DNA of 6,319 nt from Opitutaceae bacterium (GTDB lineage Bacteria; Verrucomicrobiota; Verrucomicrobiia; Opitutales; Opitutaceae). The stretch spans positions 1 through 6,319 of the forward strand of contig SYDD01000271.1 of assembly GCA_005786775.1 (NCBI GenBank). The letters are read 5' to 3'. Numbering within the stretch: position 1 is the first letter of the stretch; the number at the start of each line of letters is the position of its first letter. Position numbers and translations under genes: made by a program. Shown here piece after piece: positions 1-6,319 of this stretch. The notes under the pieces are model-generated. The model saw only the letters and a list, made by a program, of their open reading frames with translations. It had not been told where the DNA came from and did not search any database.

Positions 1-1923
1 ACGGTAGGCGGCGTCGGGATTCAGGGTGAAATAGCCGGGATTGTCCTGGTAGAGCCGCCAGAGCCGCTCGTTGCTGATCCACTGGGCCGCCGGATGCCCG
101 AAAGGCAGCACCCGCCGTGAGAATCCGGGGTCAAGATAAGGCAACGCCCCGTCGTCGCCCCCCGCCGGGGCGGTACTCGGCCGGCCATCCGCGCCGACGA
201 ACGTGAACACCCGGGTGCCCCCGCGCAGGTCGCGGCGCCAGTCGCGCACCTCAAATCCCGCCTTGAGCGTCAGGGGCACGGCGCCGCCGAAGTCACGCCG
301 CGCGTTCCCGTGGACGCTGCGGCGGAGGTCGGTGGTGCTGTTCTGGATGCTGTTCGACTGGGTGTAGGCGTACGAGGCGAGACGGTAGGGATCAACCGGG
401 ACGCCCGCCGCGTCCGTGACCGTGATCCGTCCCGGCCGCAGGTACTGCAGGTCCTCGAAGGCCACCGTGACGCCGGTGCGGCGCACCTGGGTGTTGTTGA
501 AGATGCCCTTGTCGATGTCGCGCACCCTGTTGGTCCCCTGGGAGTGCCCGACGCCGGCCTCCAGCTTCCAGACGGGGCCGTCGTGCCGCCAGGTGAGGGA
601 GGGCATCCAGGTGCGGTTCAGGCGATCGCGGCCACCCTGGTTCAGCAGCAGGTCGCCCGCCGCGACCGCGCCGCGGGTGAACGCCGGCCCGAAGGCGCCC
701 GGGTCGACGCGGTTCACGTTGAAGGTGAGCTGCCGGGTGGTGGTGTCGGCATTGAAGGAGAAGAACTGGAAGGAGAACGCGAGGCGGTCGCGGGCCGAGA
801 GGCGCGCGTCCATCGTCACCGAGAACGAGCGCCGGATCGTGTCCTTGGGGGCGTCGCGGACCGCGTAGGTGGAGAGGTAAGGCCGGTCCGGCGTGGTATG
901 GGGAAAGGTGGTGCCGTTGGTGGCGGCGGTCACCCCGCGCCACGTGTTCTGCGTGAAGTCCTCCGCCGTGTACTGGCGCGCCGTGCCCCCGGAGAGCGTG
1001 AACCCGAAGCGGGACGAGACCGGGTGCACATAGGCGAAATCGAAGCTCGGGTGCACCTTGCGCGTGTCGGCCTCGCGCGGCCCGGGCGATCGGTGGAAGT
1101 CCCGCGCGTTGTCCCGCATCACCAAGGCGAGCGAGGCGGTCAGCTGCGGACGGACGCGCTCAAACGAGCTCCGCGGCACGAGGTTCACCGCGCCGGCCAG
1201 CGCGGAGCCCTGCGATTCCGGCGTCGGCGAGAACGACACCTCGACGCGTGACATGCTGTTGATCGAGGCCATATCGACCTGCACGGAGCGGCCCGTGTTG
1301 TTGTCACCGCCGGTGCTCGCCAGGCTGAAACCGTCGATCGTGATCGGGGTGTGCACGGAGGGGACGCCGTCGATGACGATGCCCCGCGCGTAGCCGCCGC
1401 CGTACTCCACGGTCACCCCGGGGAGGAACTTCACGAATTCGCCCACGTTGCCCTCCGCCACGTGGCCGAACTCGTCCGTCGCGACCACCTGGCGGACATT
1501 CGGGGCGAAGCGCTGCTCGTTGATCGCGAGGGCCGCGGCATCCATCTCCCGCGAGGCGCCGACCACGAACTGGTCAAGCCGCACCGTGCCGCCAGCCCCG
1601 CCGAGGCTGAGATCGAGCACCGCGGTGCGGCCGGCCCCCACCTCGGCCGACCCACTCGCCGGAGGCAGGCCCGTGAACGTGGCCCGCACCTCCACGCGCC
1701 CCGCAGGCACGCGCGGGAAACGGTAGCGGCCGTCCCCGTCGGTGAAGGCCTCGAGCGAGCCGGCCGCGAGCGTGACCCGGGCATTGCCGAGGTATTCGCC
1801 GGACCGGGCGTTCAGCACCCTGCCTTCCAAGGCACCCTCCGCGGCGGCCGATGCCAGCGGGAACGCGGAACACACGAAAAACAGCACGCGCAACGCGCGC
1901 CAGGCCGGCGGGGGTGGGGTCAT
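1..1923 (-). CDS. TonB-dependent outer-membrane receptor, C-terminus beyond window
   Basis: The frame is open from the ATG at 1923-1921 to the window edge (641 codons, no stop), so the 3' part of the gene is missing; receptors of this type commonly reach 900 residues or more. Residues 1-26 form a signal peptide (hydrophobic LRVLFFVCSAFPLA, then ASA-AAEG as a likely cleavage site). Residues about 31-108 are a carboxypeptidase-regulatory-like beta-sandwich (LEGRVLNARSGEYLGNARV, then DGDGRYRFPRVPAG). Residues 114-126 (VRLDQFVVGASRE) sit where a TonB-box-like segment is expected. The plug follows, with INEQRFAPNVRQVVATDEFG, then EGNVGEFVKFLPGV at about 158-171, TIDGF at about 195-199 and GSALAGAVNLV at about 239-249. 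After about 255 the sequence alternates as in barrel strands. Family knowledge: such receptors import bound ligands across the outer membrane using TonB-ExbB-ExbD energy. The ligand is not identifiable. It is the last visible gene of the minus-strand block, 57 bp after the LamG gene. No Shine-Dalgarno is seen, but the signal peptide fixes the start well. Confidence 0.93.
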   Translation of the reverse strand, partial: MTPPPPAWRALRVLFFVCSAFPLASAAAEGALEGRVLNARSGEYLGNARVTLAAGSLEAFTDGDGRYRFPRVPAGRVEVRATFTGLPPASGSAEVGAGRTAVLDLSLGGAGGTVRLDQFVVGASREMDAAALAINEQRFAPNVRQVVATDEFGHVAEGNVGEFVKFLPGVTVEYGGGYARGIVIDGVPSVHTPITIDGFSLASTGGDNNTGRSVQVDMASINSMSRVEVSFSPTPESQGSALAGAVNLVPRSSFERVRPQLTASLALVMRDNARDFHRSPGPREADTRKVHPSFDFAYVHPVSSRFGFTLSGGTARQYTAEDFTQNTWRGVTAATNGTTFPHTTPDRPYLSTYAVRDAPKDTIRRSFSVTMDARLSARDRLAFSFQFFSFNADTTTRQLTFNVNRVDPGAFGPAFTRGAVAAGDLLLNQGGRDRLNRTWMPSLTWRHDGPVWKLEAGVGHSQGTNRVRDIDKGIFNNTQVRRTGVTVAFEDLQYLRPGRITVTDAAGVPVDPYRLASYAYTQSNSIQNSTTDLRRSVHGNARRDFGGAVPLTLKAGFEVRDWRRDLRGGTRVFTFVGADGRPSTAPAGGDDGALPYLDPGFSRRVLPFGHPAAQWISNERLWRLYQDNPGYFTLNPDAAYR

Positions 1924-1980
1924 CCAGCCAGCTTGGGCGCCCGAACCCCGTTGCTCAAGTCCGCGCGCGGGCCAGCGGCT

Positions 1981-2853
1981 TCAGCGCGGGAGCGAACCGA
2001 TCCCGCCGGGCAACTGGAAGACCGTCCGCGCCTCCGCGTCGTCGAGCTCGCGGTTGAACACGGCGAGGTCGTCGATGAGCCCGGTGTAGGCGAGGCCGAC
2101 GGTCAACGCGGACTGGCTGACGTCCCAGTTGAACGTGTGGTTCCAACCCGTGAACGTCCCCTGCCGCACCCCGTCGAGGTACAGCGTGCCGCGCCCGTCC
2201 GCGGCGCCGGAGTTGATGCGCGCGAAGGTGACCAGCACGTGCGTCCAGCGTTCGCGAGTGAAGGGCGGCCGATGCACCGCGACCATCGGGCGCTCCGGCT
2301 CGGGCATCTCCTCCCACTTGCGGTTCTGCGGATTCCAGAAGCGGGTCACCGCCATAATCGCGAAGCGAAAGTGGCGCGGGGTGTGGTCCTTGCTGAACTC
2401 GATGAACAGATTGCCCTCATTCCACGCCTGGCCGACGAACTGGAACGGGTCACAGTAACCGGGCTCGAGGTCGCGGTCGGGGTCCAGCCGCAGCCAGAGA
2501 GACACGCTGCCCTGCCAGTCCTGCGGCTGGTAGCCGAGGTTGTCGCCGCCGCGGTAGAACACCTGGGACTTGATCTTGCGGCGGAACTCCAGGGCCCCGC
2601 CGAACCGGCCCGCGTCCGGCACGATCCGGACGTCCTCCCCGGCGGGCAGCCCGGCCGGGGCGCCGGCGCGTTTCGCCCGGTCGGCCGCAGTGTACACCCG
2701 GGGATCCCCGCGGGCCACGGCGGCGTCCGCCGAAGCGTCGTAAGGCGCGTGGAACACGAGGGCGGAGCGGAGGGAGGCGGGCGCCGGGGCGGCGACGGCG
2801 GCGAAGGCCGGGAGCAAAAACGCGAGGAGGCAAGGGTGCGCGCGGGGGTTCAT
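1981..2853 (-). CDS. Secreted LamG/concanavalin-A-like jelly-roll protein
   Basis: The product is 290 residues. Residues 1-22 look like a Sec signal peptide (MNPRAHPCLLAFLLPAFAAVAA then PAP), so the protein is probably exported. Cys8 lies before the hydrophobic core and is not a lipobox. The rest matches the LamG_3-type jelly-roll pattern: GRFGGALEF at 82-90, a strand with GSVSLWLRLDPD at 115-126, ERWTHVLVTF at 201-210, GTLYLDGVRQGTFTGW at 222-237, and the closing GLAYTGLIDDLAVFNRELDDAEA at 253-275. The IDDLAVFNR-x-L-x-D-A-E ending is the classic C-terminal signature of these domains. The family usually binds carbohydrate or protein ligands, and some members are catalytic, but no catalytic residues can be assigned here. 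The gene starts 7 bp after the hydrolase stop and ends 57 bp before the TonB receptor, so it is probably co-transcribed and could act as a periplasmic or surface accessory to the receptor (inference). Confidence 0.88.
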   Translation of the reverse strand: MNPRAHPCLLAFLLPAFAAVAAPAPASLRSALVFHAPYDASADAAVARGDPRVYTAADRAKRAGAPAGLPAGEDVRIVPDAGRFGGALEFRRKIKSQVFYRGGDNLGYQPQDWQGSVSLWLRLDPDRDLEPGYCDPFQFVGQAWNEGNLFIEFSKDHTPRHFRFAIMAVTRFWNPQNRKWEEMPEPERPMVAVHRPPFTRERWTHVLVTFARINSGAADGRGTLYLDGVRQGTFTGWNHTFNWDVSQSALTVGLAYTGLIDDLAVFNRELDDAEARTVFQLPGGIGSLPR

Positions 2854-2860
2854 ACTGAGT

Positions 2861-4738
2861 TCAAAATGGAAGGTAGCAGACCGTGTTGGACAAGAGCACG
2901 GTGATGAAAATCAGCACCATCGTCAGCGGACCAAGGTAGATGCGGCCCGTGAGGCGGAAGAAGAAGCGGTTGAAATACGGCAGCACGAACATGATGGGGA
3001 CCACCGCGAAGAGCAGGTTCACGTAGAGCCAGCCCTCCGTCCACCGCACCGTGCCGGTCGCGGCGAACGTCGCGTACTGGACCCCGAGGATGAGCAGCAG
3101 GCCTAGGGAGTTGGCGAGCCCCGCCCGGAGCAGGCTGCGCCACTCGGGCTCGCCGGCGAAACGCAGGGCCGCGTTCACCCGGAGGGAATTGGCGAGGAAG
3201 AACACGAGGAAGGCGGGCGCGTACATCGGCAGCAGCGCGACGATCGCGGGCCCGATCGGCCGCGCGCCGAAATAGAGGAAGCGGTAGTCCACATGGAAGA
3301 CCGCGTGCACTCCCGCCAGCAGCAGGAAGAAGACGCCCCAGAGGATCACGGCGAGGACGACCGTGCGCGCGAGCTCGGCCCCGGAGATCTGCCACACGGG
3401 ACCGACCTCCCCCGCAGCGGCCCCCTCGCGCCGCAGGCGCCGCCCGAGGAGGAACAGCCCAAAACCCACGAGGCCGTTCACCAATGCCCAGAGCATCAGG
3501 GCGTTGTTCATCCGCTGCGGAAAGAACCAGGTCAGCGTCCGCCCCGAGGCCTCCGGGAACAGGCGCTGCGAGAGCTCCGCCAGCGGGATGTAGGACATCC
3601 CGGCGATGACCGCTCCCACGACCAGCAGCGCCCAGAGCGTCACGCGGCCGGTCCCGGCCGGCCGCGGGGGCGCCGGGGGTACCGGCCGGACCAGCGAGGC
3701 GAAGGCGGGCACCGTGGCCAGCAGCCAGCGCGCGAGGGGCACGAGCGCCGTGAGGGCCGCCGCCAGCGCGAGCAGCCCGCACAGCTCCTTCCAGTACCAG
3801 ACCTGGTCGCGCGGCCCGGGAACGTCGCGCAGACCAAGCGTGCGGATGAAGAACTCCAGCTGGTTGGCGGTGGCCTCCACGCTGTAAGGCTGGAAGGGAT
3901 GCAGGAGGGGCTCGTTGTAGACGACGCGGAGCGTGCGGACCGCGTCGGAACCGTAGTAACGCCCCGGCTCGATCTCGGTCAGGGAGCGGCCCGCCGCTCC
4001 GAGCCCGGAGCGCACCGCGCGCAGCGCCTCGGGCGCGCGCCGCATATCCCCGTGGCCGAGCTCGTTTCGGTACGCGCCCTCATCGTGGAGTGCGTAGCTG
4101 ACCCCCAGGTGCGAGCGCACCGGGCGCAGCGTGCGCTCGGTTAGCGTGAGCACGTACCCGGAGATGAACACCGCGTGCAGCTTACCGGGGGCACCCGTAC
4201 GCTCGGCCTCGCGGCCGAAGAGACTCGCCGCCTGCAGGGCCGCGTTGCCTCCGGCGGAATGCCCCGTCGCAGCAAGTCGGGCGCGGTCGACGTAGTTGAG
4301 CACCCCGGTCGCGGCGTAATCGATGACCGCGAAGAGCCCGTAACCCTCCTCGGTCGCCGCCCGCGTGCTGAGCGAGGCGCTGGAGCCCCCCTGGGCGAAC
4401 GGATCCAGCGCGATCACCACCACCCCGCGGCGCGCGAGCTCGAGGGAAATGTTCGCCTGCGTTTCCTTGGAGCGCTGGAACCCCGGGACCACCACCACCA
4501 AAGGTGCCGGCCTATCGGCCGTGGCGGTACGGGGGCGGAAGAGGTCCGCCGCGACCCACTGGCCATTCCGCGCCGGCAGCACGAGCCCGCGAACCTGGAC
4601 CTCGCCCCCGGAGGACTGAACCAGCGAGCCGACCCACGACGCCCCGAACACGACCGCGAGGCAGCACCAGAGCAGCCGGGGGATTCGCGTGGCCCCCGCC
4701 CCGCCTGCACCCCCATCCGGCCGGGCCTCAATGCTCAT
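2861..4738 (-). CDS. Membrane-anchored alpha/beta hydrolase with polytopic C-terminal domain
   Basis: The product is 625 residues from the ATG at 4738-4736. An upstream in-frame ATG at 4780 would add 14 residues encoded inside the neighbouring gene; I prefer the internal start, which overlaps the upstream stop region by 11 bp and gives a normal N-terminus. Residues about 22-40 form one membrane helix after an Arg-containing segment, so the following domain probably faces the periplasm. Residues about 46-304 are an alpha/beta hydrolase: PLVVVVPGFQRSK at 79-91 (oxyanion-type strand and loop), VVVIALDPFAQGGSS at 106-120, and the nucleophile elbow GHSAGG at 159-164 with Ser161. His280 in LLHPFQPYS is the best candidate for the catalytic histidine; the acid is not assigned. 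A VWYWKE junction at 313-318 leads into about eight hydrophobic segments up to the C-terminus. Between the first two lies a Pro-rich linker at 351-360. The substrate is unknown; esterase or peptidase-like activity is plausible from the fold. It lies between a putative transporter and a secreted LamG protein. Confidence 0.88.
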   Translation of the reverse strand: MSIEARPDGGAGGAGATRIPRLLWCCLAVVFGASWVGSLVQSSGGEVQVRGLVLPARNGQWVAADLFRPRTATADRPAPLVVVVPGFQRSKETQANISLELARRGVVVIALDPFAQGGSSASLSTRAATEEGYGLFAVIDYAATGVLNYVDRARLAATGHSAGGNAALQAASLFGREAERTGAPGKLHAVFISGYVLTLTERTLRPVRSHLGVSYALHDEGAYRNELGHGDMRRAPEALRAVRSGLGAAGRSLTEIEPGRYYGSDAVRTLRVVYNEPLLHPFQPYSVEATANQLEFFIRTLGLRDVPGPRDQVWYWKELCGLLALAAALTALVPLARWLLATVPAFASLVRPVPPAPPRPAGTGRVTLWALLVVGAVIAGMSYIPLAELSQRLFPEASGRTLTWFFPQRMNNALMLWALVNGLVGFGLFLLGRRLRREGAAAGEVGPVWQISGAELARTVVLAVILWGVFFLLLAGVHAVFHVDYRFLYFGARPIGPAIVALLPMYAPAFLVFFLANSLRVNAALRFAGEPEWRSLLRAGLANSLGLLLILGVQYATFAATGTVRWTEGWLYVNLLFAVVPIMFVLPYFNRFFFRLTGRIYLGPLTMVLIFITVLLSNTVCYLPF

Positions 4739-5456
4739 GACCGTGGTCCAGCGCGAGCACCACCACCGCGAGCAGGCCAAAGACCAGCGCCAACAGGCCC
4801 GCCTCGAAGCGCTCGAAACGCTGCAGCCGCACCTTGTCGAAACCGAGCAGGGCCAGCCAGGTGAAGAGCGTCATTCCGCCGAGCGTGGCCACCGCGAGGA
4901 TCACGCTCAGGACCACGAAGCCGCGCCAGCCGAACTGCACCCCCGAGAGGTATACGCCGAGGAAGGCCTCGCAGGGCGACAACGTCAGCATCACGAAGAG
5001 ACCGCCGACCGCCGCCATTTCTCCGGTGCGCTTGGACACCAGCGGGCTGGCGCGCAGTTCCTCCTGCCAGTGGCTGCCCTCGGCCTCGTGGCCGCACCGC
5101 TCGCTGGGGTGGTGCACGCTGCCCGGCGTCGCGTGGTGGCAGATGCCCCGGCCGCTCAGCTGCCGCCAGCCGTAGTACAGGGCGAACGCGCCGAGTAGCC
5201 CGCCCGCGATCCACGAGAAGGAACCGATCCTCTCCTCCAGCTGAAACCCGAACCACGCGACCCCGAGCCCGAGCAGGCTGGTGAGGGCGACGTGCCCGAG
5301 TCCCGCCAGCGAGGCCACCGCGAGCGTCCGCCCGCGCGACCAGCCACGCTCCCGCGCGACGAGCACGAAGGGCAGCCAGTGCGTCGGGATCGCGGCGTGG
5401 AAGAAGGCCACCGTGAAGCCGGTGGCGGCCACGGTAGTGAGGACAGCGGAAGGCAT
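4728..5456 (-). CDS. His-rich six-helix membrane protein, NicO/UreH/LysE-like putative metal transporter
   Basis: The product is 242 residues with about six hydrophobic segments (roughly 3-23, 44-69, 80-98, 147-169, 179-204 and 219-236). Two halves are separated by a hydrophilic loop rich in metal-type ligands: Cys106, His107, His108, His115, His116, Cys121, His123 and His129. The protein ends in DHGHEH, adding three histidines. Helix 1 carries FFHAAIPTHWLPF at 18-30, helix 2 GLGHVALTS at 52-60, and the second half opens with LTLSPCEAF at 157-165. The His residues in helices 1 and 2 and the SPC motif recall the NicO (nickel/cobalt), urease-accessory UreH-like and LysE/DsbD-like membrane families. 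I place it in that broad group without a firm subfamily. The likely role is transport of a divalent metal or a small molecule across the inner membrane (inference). An in-frame TAG at 5507-5505 with no other start between makes the ATG at 5456 the only usual start. It is the first gene of the block, divergent from hemF. Confidence 0.85.
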   Translation of the reverse strand: MPSAVLTTVAATGFTVAFFHAAIPTHWLPFVLVARERGWSRGRTLAVASLAGLGHVALTSLLGLGVAWFGFQLEERIGSFSWIAGGLLGAFALYYGWRQLSGRGICHHATPGSVHHPSERCGHEAEGSHWQEELRASPLVSKRTGEMAAVGGLFVMLTLSPCEAFLGVYLSGVQFGWRGFVVLSVILAVATLGGMTLFTWLALLGFDKVRLQRFERFEAGLLALVFGLLAVVVLALDHGHEH

Positions 5457-5465
5457 CGGGAAGGA

Positions 5466-5572
5466 GGAGGGAGTCCGCCCGCACGGGGCGTGTCGACCGG
5501 AAACCTAGCAAAGCCGTCAAGCCCCACCGGAAGAGGTGTTGCCTCGCGCGCTCGCGGACGCACGCTCCCTCC
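5466..5572. repeat. Short inverted repeat: CTCCCTCC tract before both divergent starts
   Basis: GGAGGGAG at 5466-5473 is the exact reverse complement of CTCCCTCC at 5565-5572. Read in each gene's own direction, both start codons are preceded by the same CTCCCTCC tract, ending 9 nt before the transporter ATG and 5 nt before the hemF ATG. It could be part of a symmetric regulator site, a pyrimidine-rich initiation region, or chance in GC-rich DNA. Confidence 0.45.
5492..5520 (-). promoter_or_regulatory. Weak candidate promoter for the minus-strand operon
   Basis: On the minus strand TTGACG (5520-5515) is a near-consensus -35 hexamer, placed about 60 bp upstream of the transporter start. The expected -10 position 17 bp further (5497-5492) reads GTCGAC, which is poor, and the nearby TAGGTT (5507-5502) is only 7 bp away. 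Transcription from here is therefore only a possibility; the -35 is the supportable part. Confidence 0.25.
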
Positions 5573-5577
5573 CCGCC

Positions 5578-6319
5578 ATGCCGCCCGATCCCGCCGCCGT
5601 CCGCGCCTACCTGCTGCGCCTGCAGGACGGGATCTGCGCCGGGCTGGCGGCGGAGGATGGCGGTCAAGGCGGGTTCCGCACCGATGAATGGGTGCGCCCC
5701 GAGGGTGGTGGCGGCCGCACGCGGCTGTTCGCCGAGGGCGAGGTGTTCGAGAAGGCCGGCGTCGCGTTCTCGCACGTGCGCGGCGAACGGCTCCCCGCCT
5801 CGGCCACCGCGCATCGGCCCGAGCTGGCGGGCCGGCCCTGGGAGGCGCTCGGCGTCTCGCTGGTGATCCATCCCCGGAACCCGCACGTCCCGACCAGCCA
5901 CGCCAACGTGCGCTTCTTCCTCGCGACCGACCCTGCCGGCGGCGAGCCCGTCTGGTGGTTCGGCGGCGGCTTCGACCTCACCCCGTACTACGGCCACGAG
6001 GAGGACGCGGTCCACTGGCACCGCACCGCGCGCGCCGCGCTGGCCCCGTTCGGCGAGGAGCTGTATCCCCGTTTCAAGGAAACCTGCGACCGCTACTTCT
6101 TCCTGCGCCACCGCGGCGAGCCCCGCGGCATTGGCGGCATCTTTTTCGACGACTACAACGCGCCCGGTTTCGAGCGCTCGTTCGCCCTCCTCCGGGCCGT
6201 GGGCGACGCCTACCTGCCGGCCTACCGGCCCATCGTCGCGCGGCGCAAGCACCAGCCGTACGGCGAGCGCGAGCGGCGCTTCCAGCTCTACCGGCGCGGC
6301 CGCTACGTGGAGGTCAACC
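5578..6319 (+). CDS. hemF: Oxygen-dependent coproporphyrinogen III oxidase, 3' end beyond window
   Basis: HemF performs the aerobic oxidative decarboxylation of coproporphyrinogen III to protoporphyrinogen IX, using O2, in heme biosynthesis; it is normally a soluble cytoplasmic homodimer. The window holds 247 codons plus one base. The family is about 300 residues (E. coli HemF 299), so roughly 50 residues are missing. The visible protein is colinear with E. coli HemF and carries its hallmarks: GGGGRTR at 43-49, VFEKAGVAFSHV at 56-67, PASATAHRPELAGRPWEA at 73-90, HPRNPHVPTSHANVRFF at 98-114 with conserved histidines, WWFGGGFDLTPYYG at 126-139, HWHRTAR at 146-152, RHRGEPRGIGGIFFDDYN at 177-194 and GERERRFQLYRRGRYVEVN at 229-247. 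The start at 5578 gives an N-terminus (MPPDPAAVRAYLLRLQDGIC) that aligns with the E. coli start. No Shine-Dalgarno is visible; the upstream stretch is pyrimidine-rich. It implies a lineage able to make heme aerobically. Confidence 0.98.
   Translation, partial: MPPDPAAVRAYLLRLQDGICAGLAAEDGGQGGFRTDEWVRPEGGGGRTRLFAEGEVFEKAGVAFSHVRGERLPASATAHRPELAGRPWEALGVSLVIHPRNPHVPTSHANVRFFLATDPAGGEPVWWFGGGFDLTPYYGHEEDAVHWHRTARAALAPFGEELYPRFKETCDRYFFLRHRGEPRGIGGIFFDDYNAPGFERSFALLRAVGDAYLPAYRPIVARRKHQPYGERERRFQLYRRGRYVEVN

Larger units (their letters stand above)
5457..5577. promoter_or_regulatory. Divergent intergenic region between hemF and the transporter-led operon
   Basis: These 121 bp separate two divergent start codons, so promoters for both units should lie here or just inside the genes. 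The only relatively A/T-rich part is 5501-5520. No convincing complete sigma-70 promoter is visible for hemF; a TTGCCT at 5539-5544 has no good -10 partner at 17 bp. No terminator or riboswitch fold was recognised. The role as a shared promoter region is inferred from gene layout. Confidence 0.5.

Noticed and set aside
310..1251. 313-codon open frame on the plus strand opposite the TonB receptor
   Set aside because: The composition is Arg/Gly/Val/His-rich with no recognisable motif, and the opposite strand encodes a clear receptor plug and barrel. It is a GC-driven antisense frame.
1924..1980. GGGCGCCC palindrome in the gap between the LamG and receptor genes as a terminator
   Set aside because: The stem is a perfect 8-bp palindrome with no loop and no following U-run, so it is unlikely to terminate transcription between the two genes.
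1351..2904. 517-codon open frame on the plus strand spanning the receptor start, the LamG gene and the hydrolase end
   Set aside because: It crosses three well-supported minus-strand genes and an intergenic gap, and its protein is low-complexity His/Arg/Gly/Glu-rich. It is an antisense shadow.
3293..4144. 283-codon plus-strand open frame opposite the hydrolase
   Set aside because: It is Arg/Gln/Glu/Pro-rich without domains; the minus strand shows a full hydrolase with membrane helices.
4739..4780. Upstream ATG at 4780 for the membrane hydrolase (adding MACSRWWCSRWTTV)
   Set aside because: The extra 14 residues are encoded inside the transporter gene, are Trp/Cys/Arg-rich and would precede a normal-looking N-terminus. 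The ATG at 4738 fits better.
5461..5470. AAGGAGGAGG on the plus strand as a ribosome binding site
   Set aside because: No plus-strand start codon leading to a plausible gene follows at 5-10 nt; hemF starts more than 100 nt further on.
4735..6252. 505-codon minus-strand open frame covering hemF antisense and the transporter in another frame
   Set aside because: It overlaps a textbook hemF and the transporter in the wrong frame, and its composition is typical of GC-rich shadows.

Overview
The window is high-GC bacterial DNA (by eye about two thirds to 70% G+C), densely coding, with five protein genes and no RNA gene, CRISPR array or insertion sequence. The best taxonomic clue is the receptor gene at the left edge. 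Its N-terminus has a carboxypeptidase-regulatory-like domain, then an INEQR-type segment, then a T-D-E/A-F-G ... E-G-N-V-G-E-F-x-K-F-L-P-G-V plug motif, an arrangement typical of TonB-dependent receptors of Verrucomicrobiota, especially Opitutaceae. This assignment is inferred from motif memory; no search was run.

Layout: four genes run leftward on the minus strand as one tight block, in transcription order: (1) 5456-4728, a six-helix membrane protein with a His/Cys-rich loop, resembling NicO/UreH/LysE-type transporters; (2) 4738-2861, a membrane-anchored alpha/beta hydrolase fused to a polytopic membrane domain; (3) 2853-1981, a secreted LamG/concanavalin-A-like jelly-roll protein; (4) 1923-1, a TonB-dependent outer-membrane receptor cut by the window edge after 641 residues. 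Genes 1 and 2 overlap by 11 bp, genes 2 and 3 are 7 bp apart and genes 3 and 4 are 57 bp apart, which suggests a single transcript. A divergent gene, hemF (aerobic coproporphyrinogen III oxidase), starts at 5578 on the plus strand and runs off the right edge.

Taken together, the minus-strand block looks like an envelope uptake-and-processing cassette: an outer-membrane receptor, a secreted binding-type jelly roll, a membrane-anchored hydrolase probably facing the periplasm, and an inner-membrane transporter with metal-binding-type histidines. The substrate cannot be read from the sequence. A metal chelate or an esterified small molecule is a reasonable guess but unproven. hemF is a housekeeping heme-biosynthesis gene and may be only a neighbour. 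The two transcription units share a 121-bp divergent intergenic region in which both start codons are preceded by the same CTCCCTCC pyrimidine tract instead of a Shine-Dalgarno sequence.
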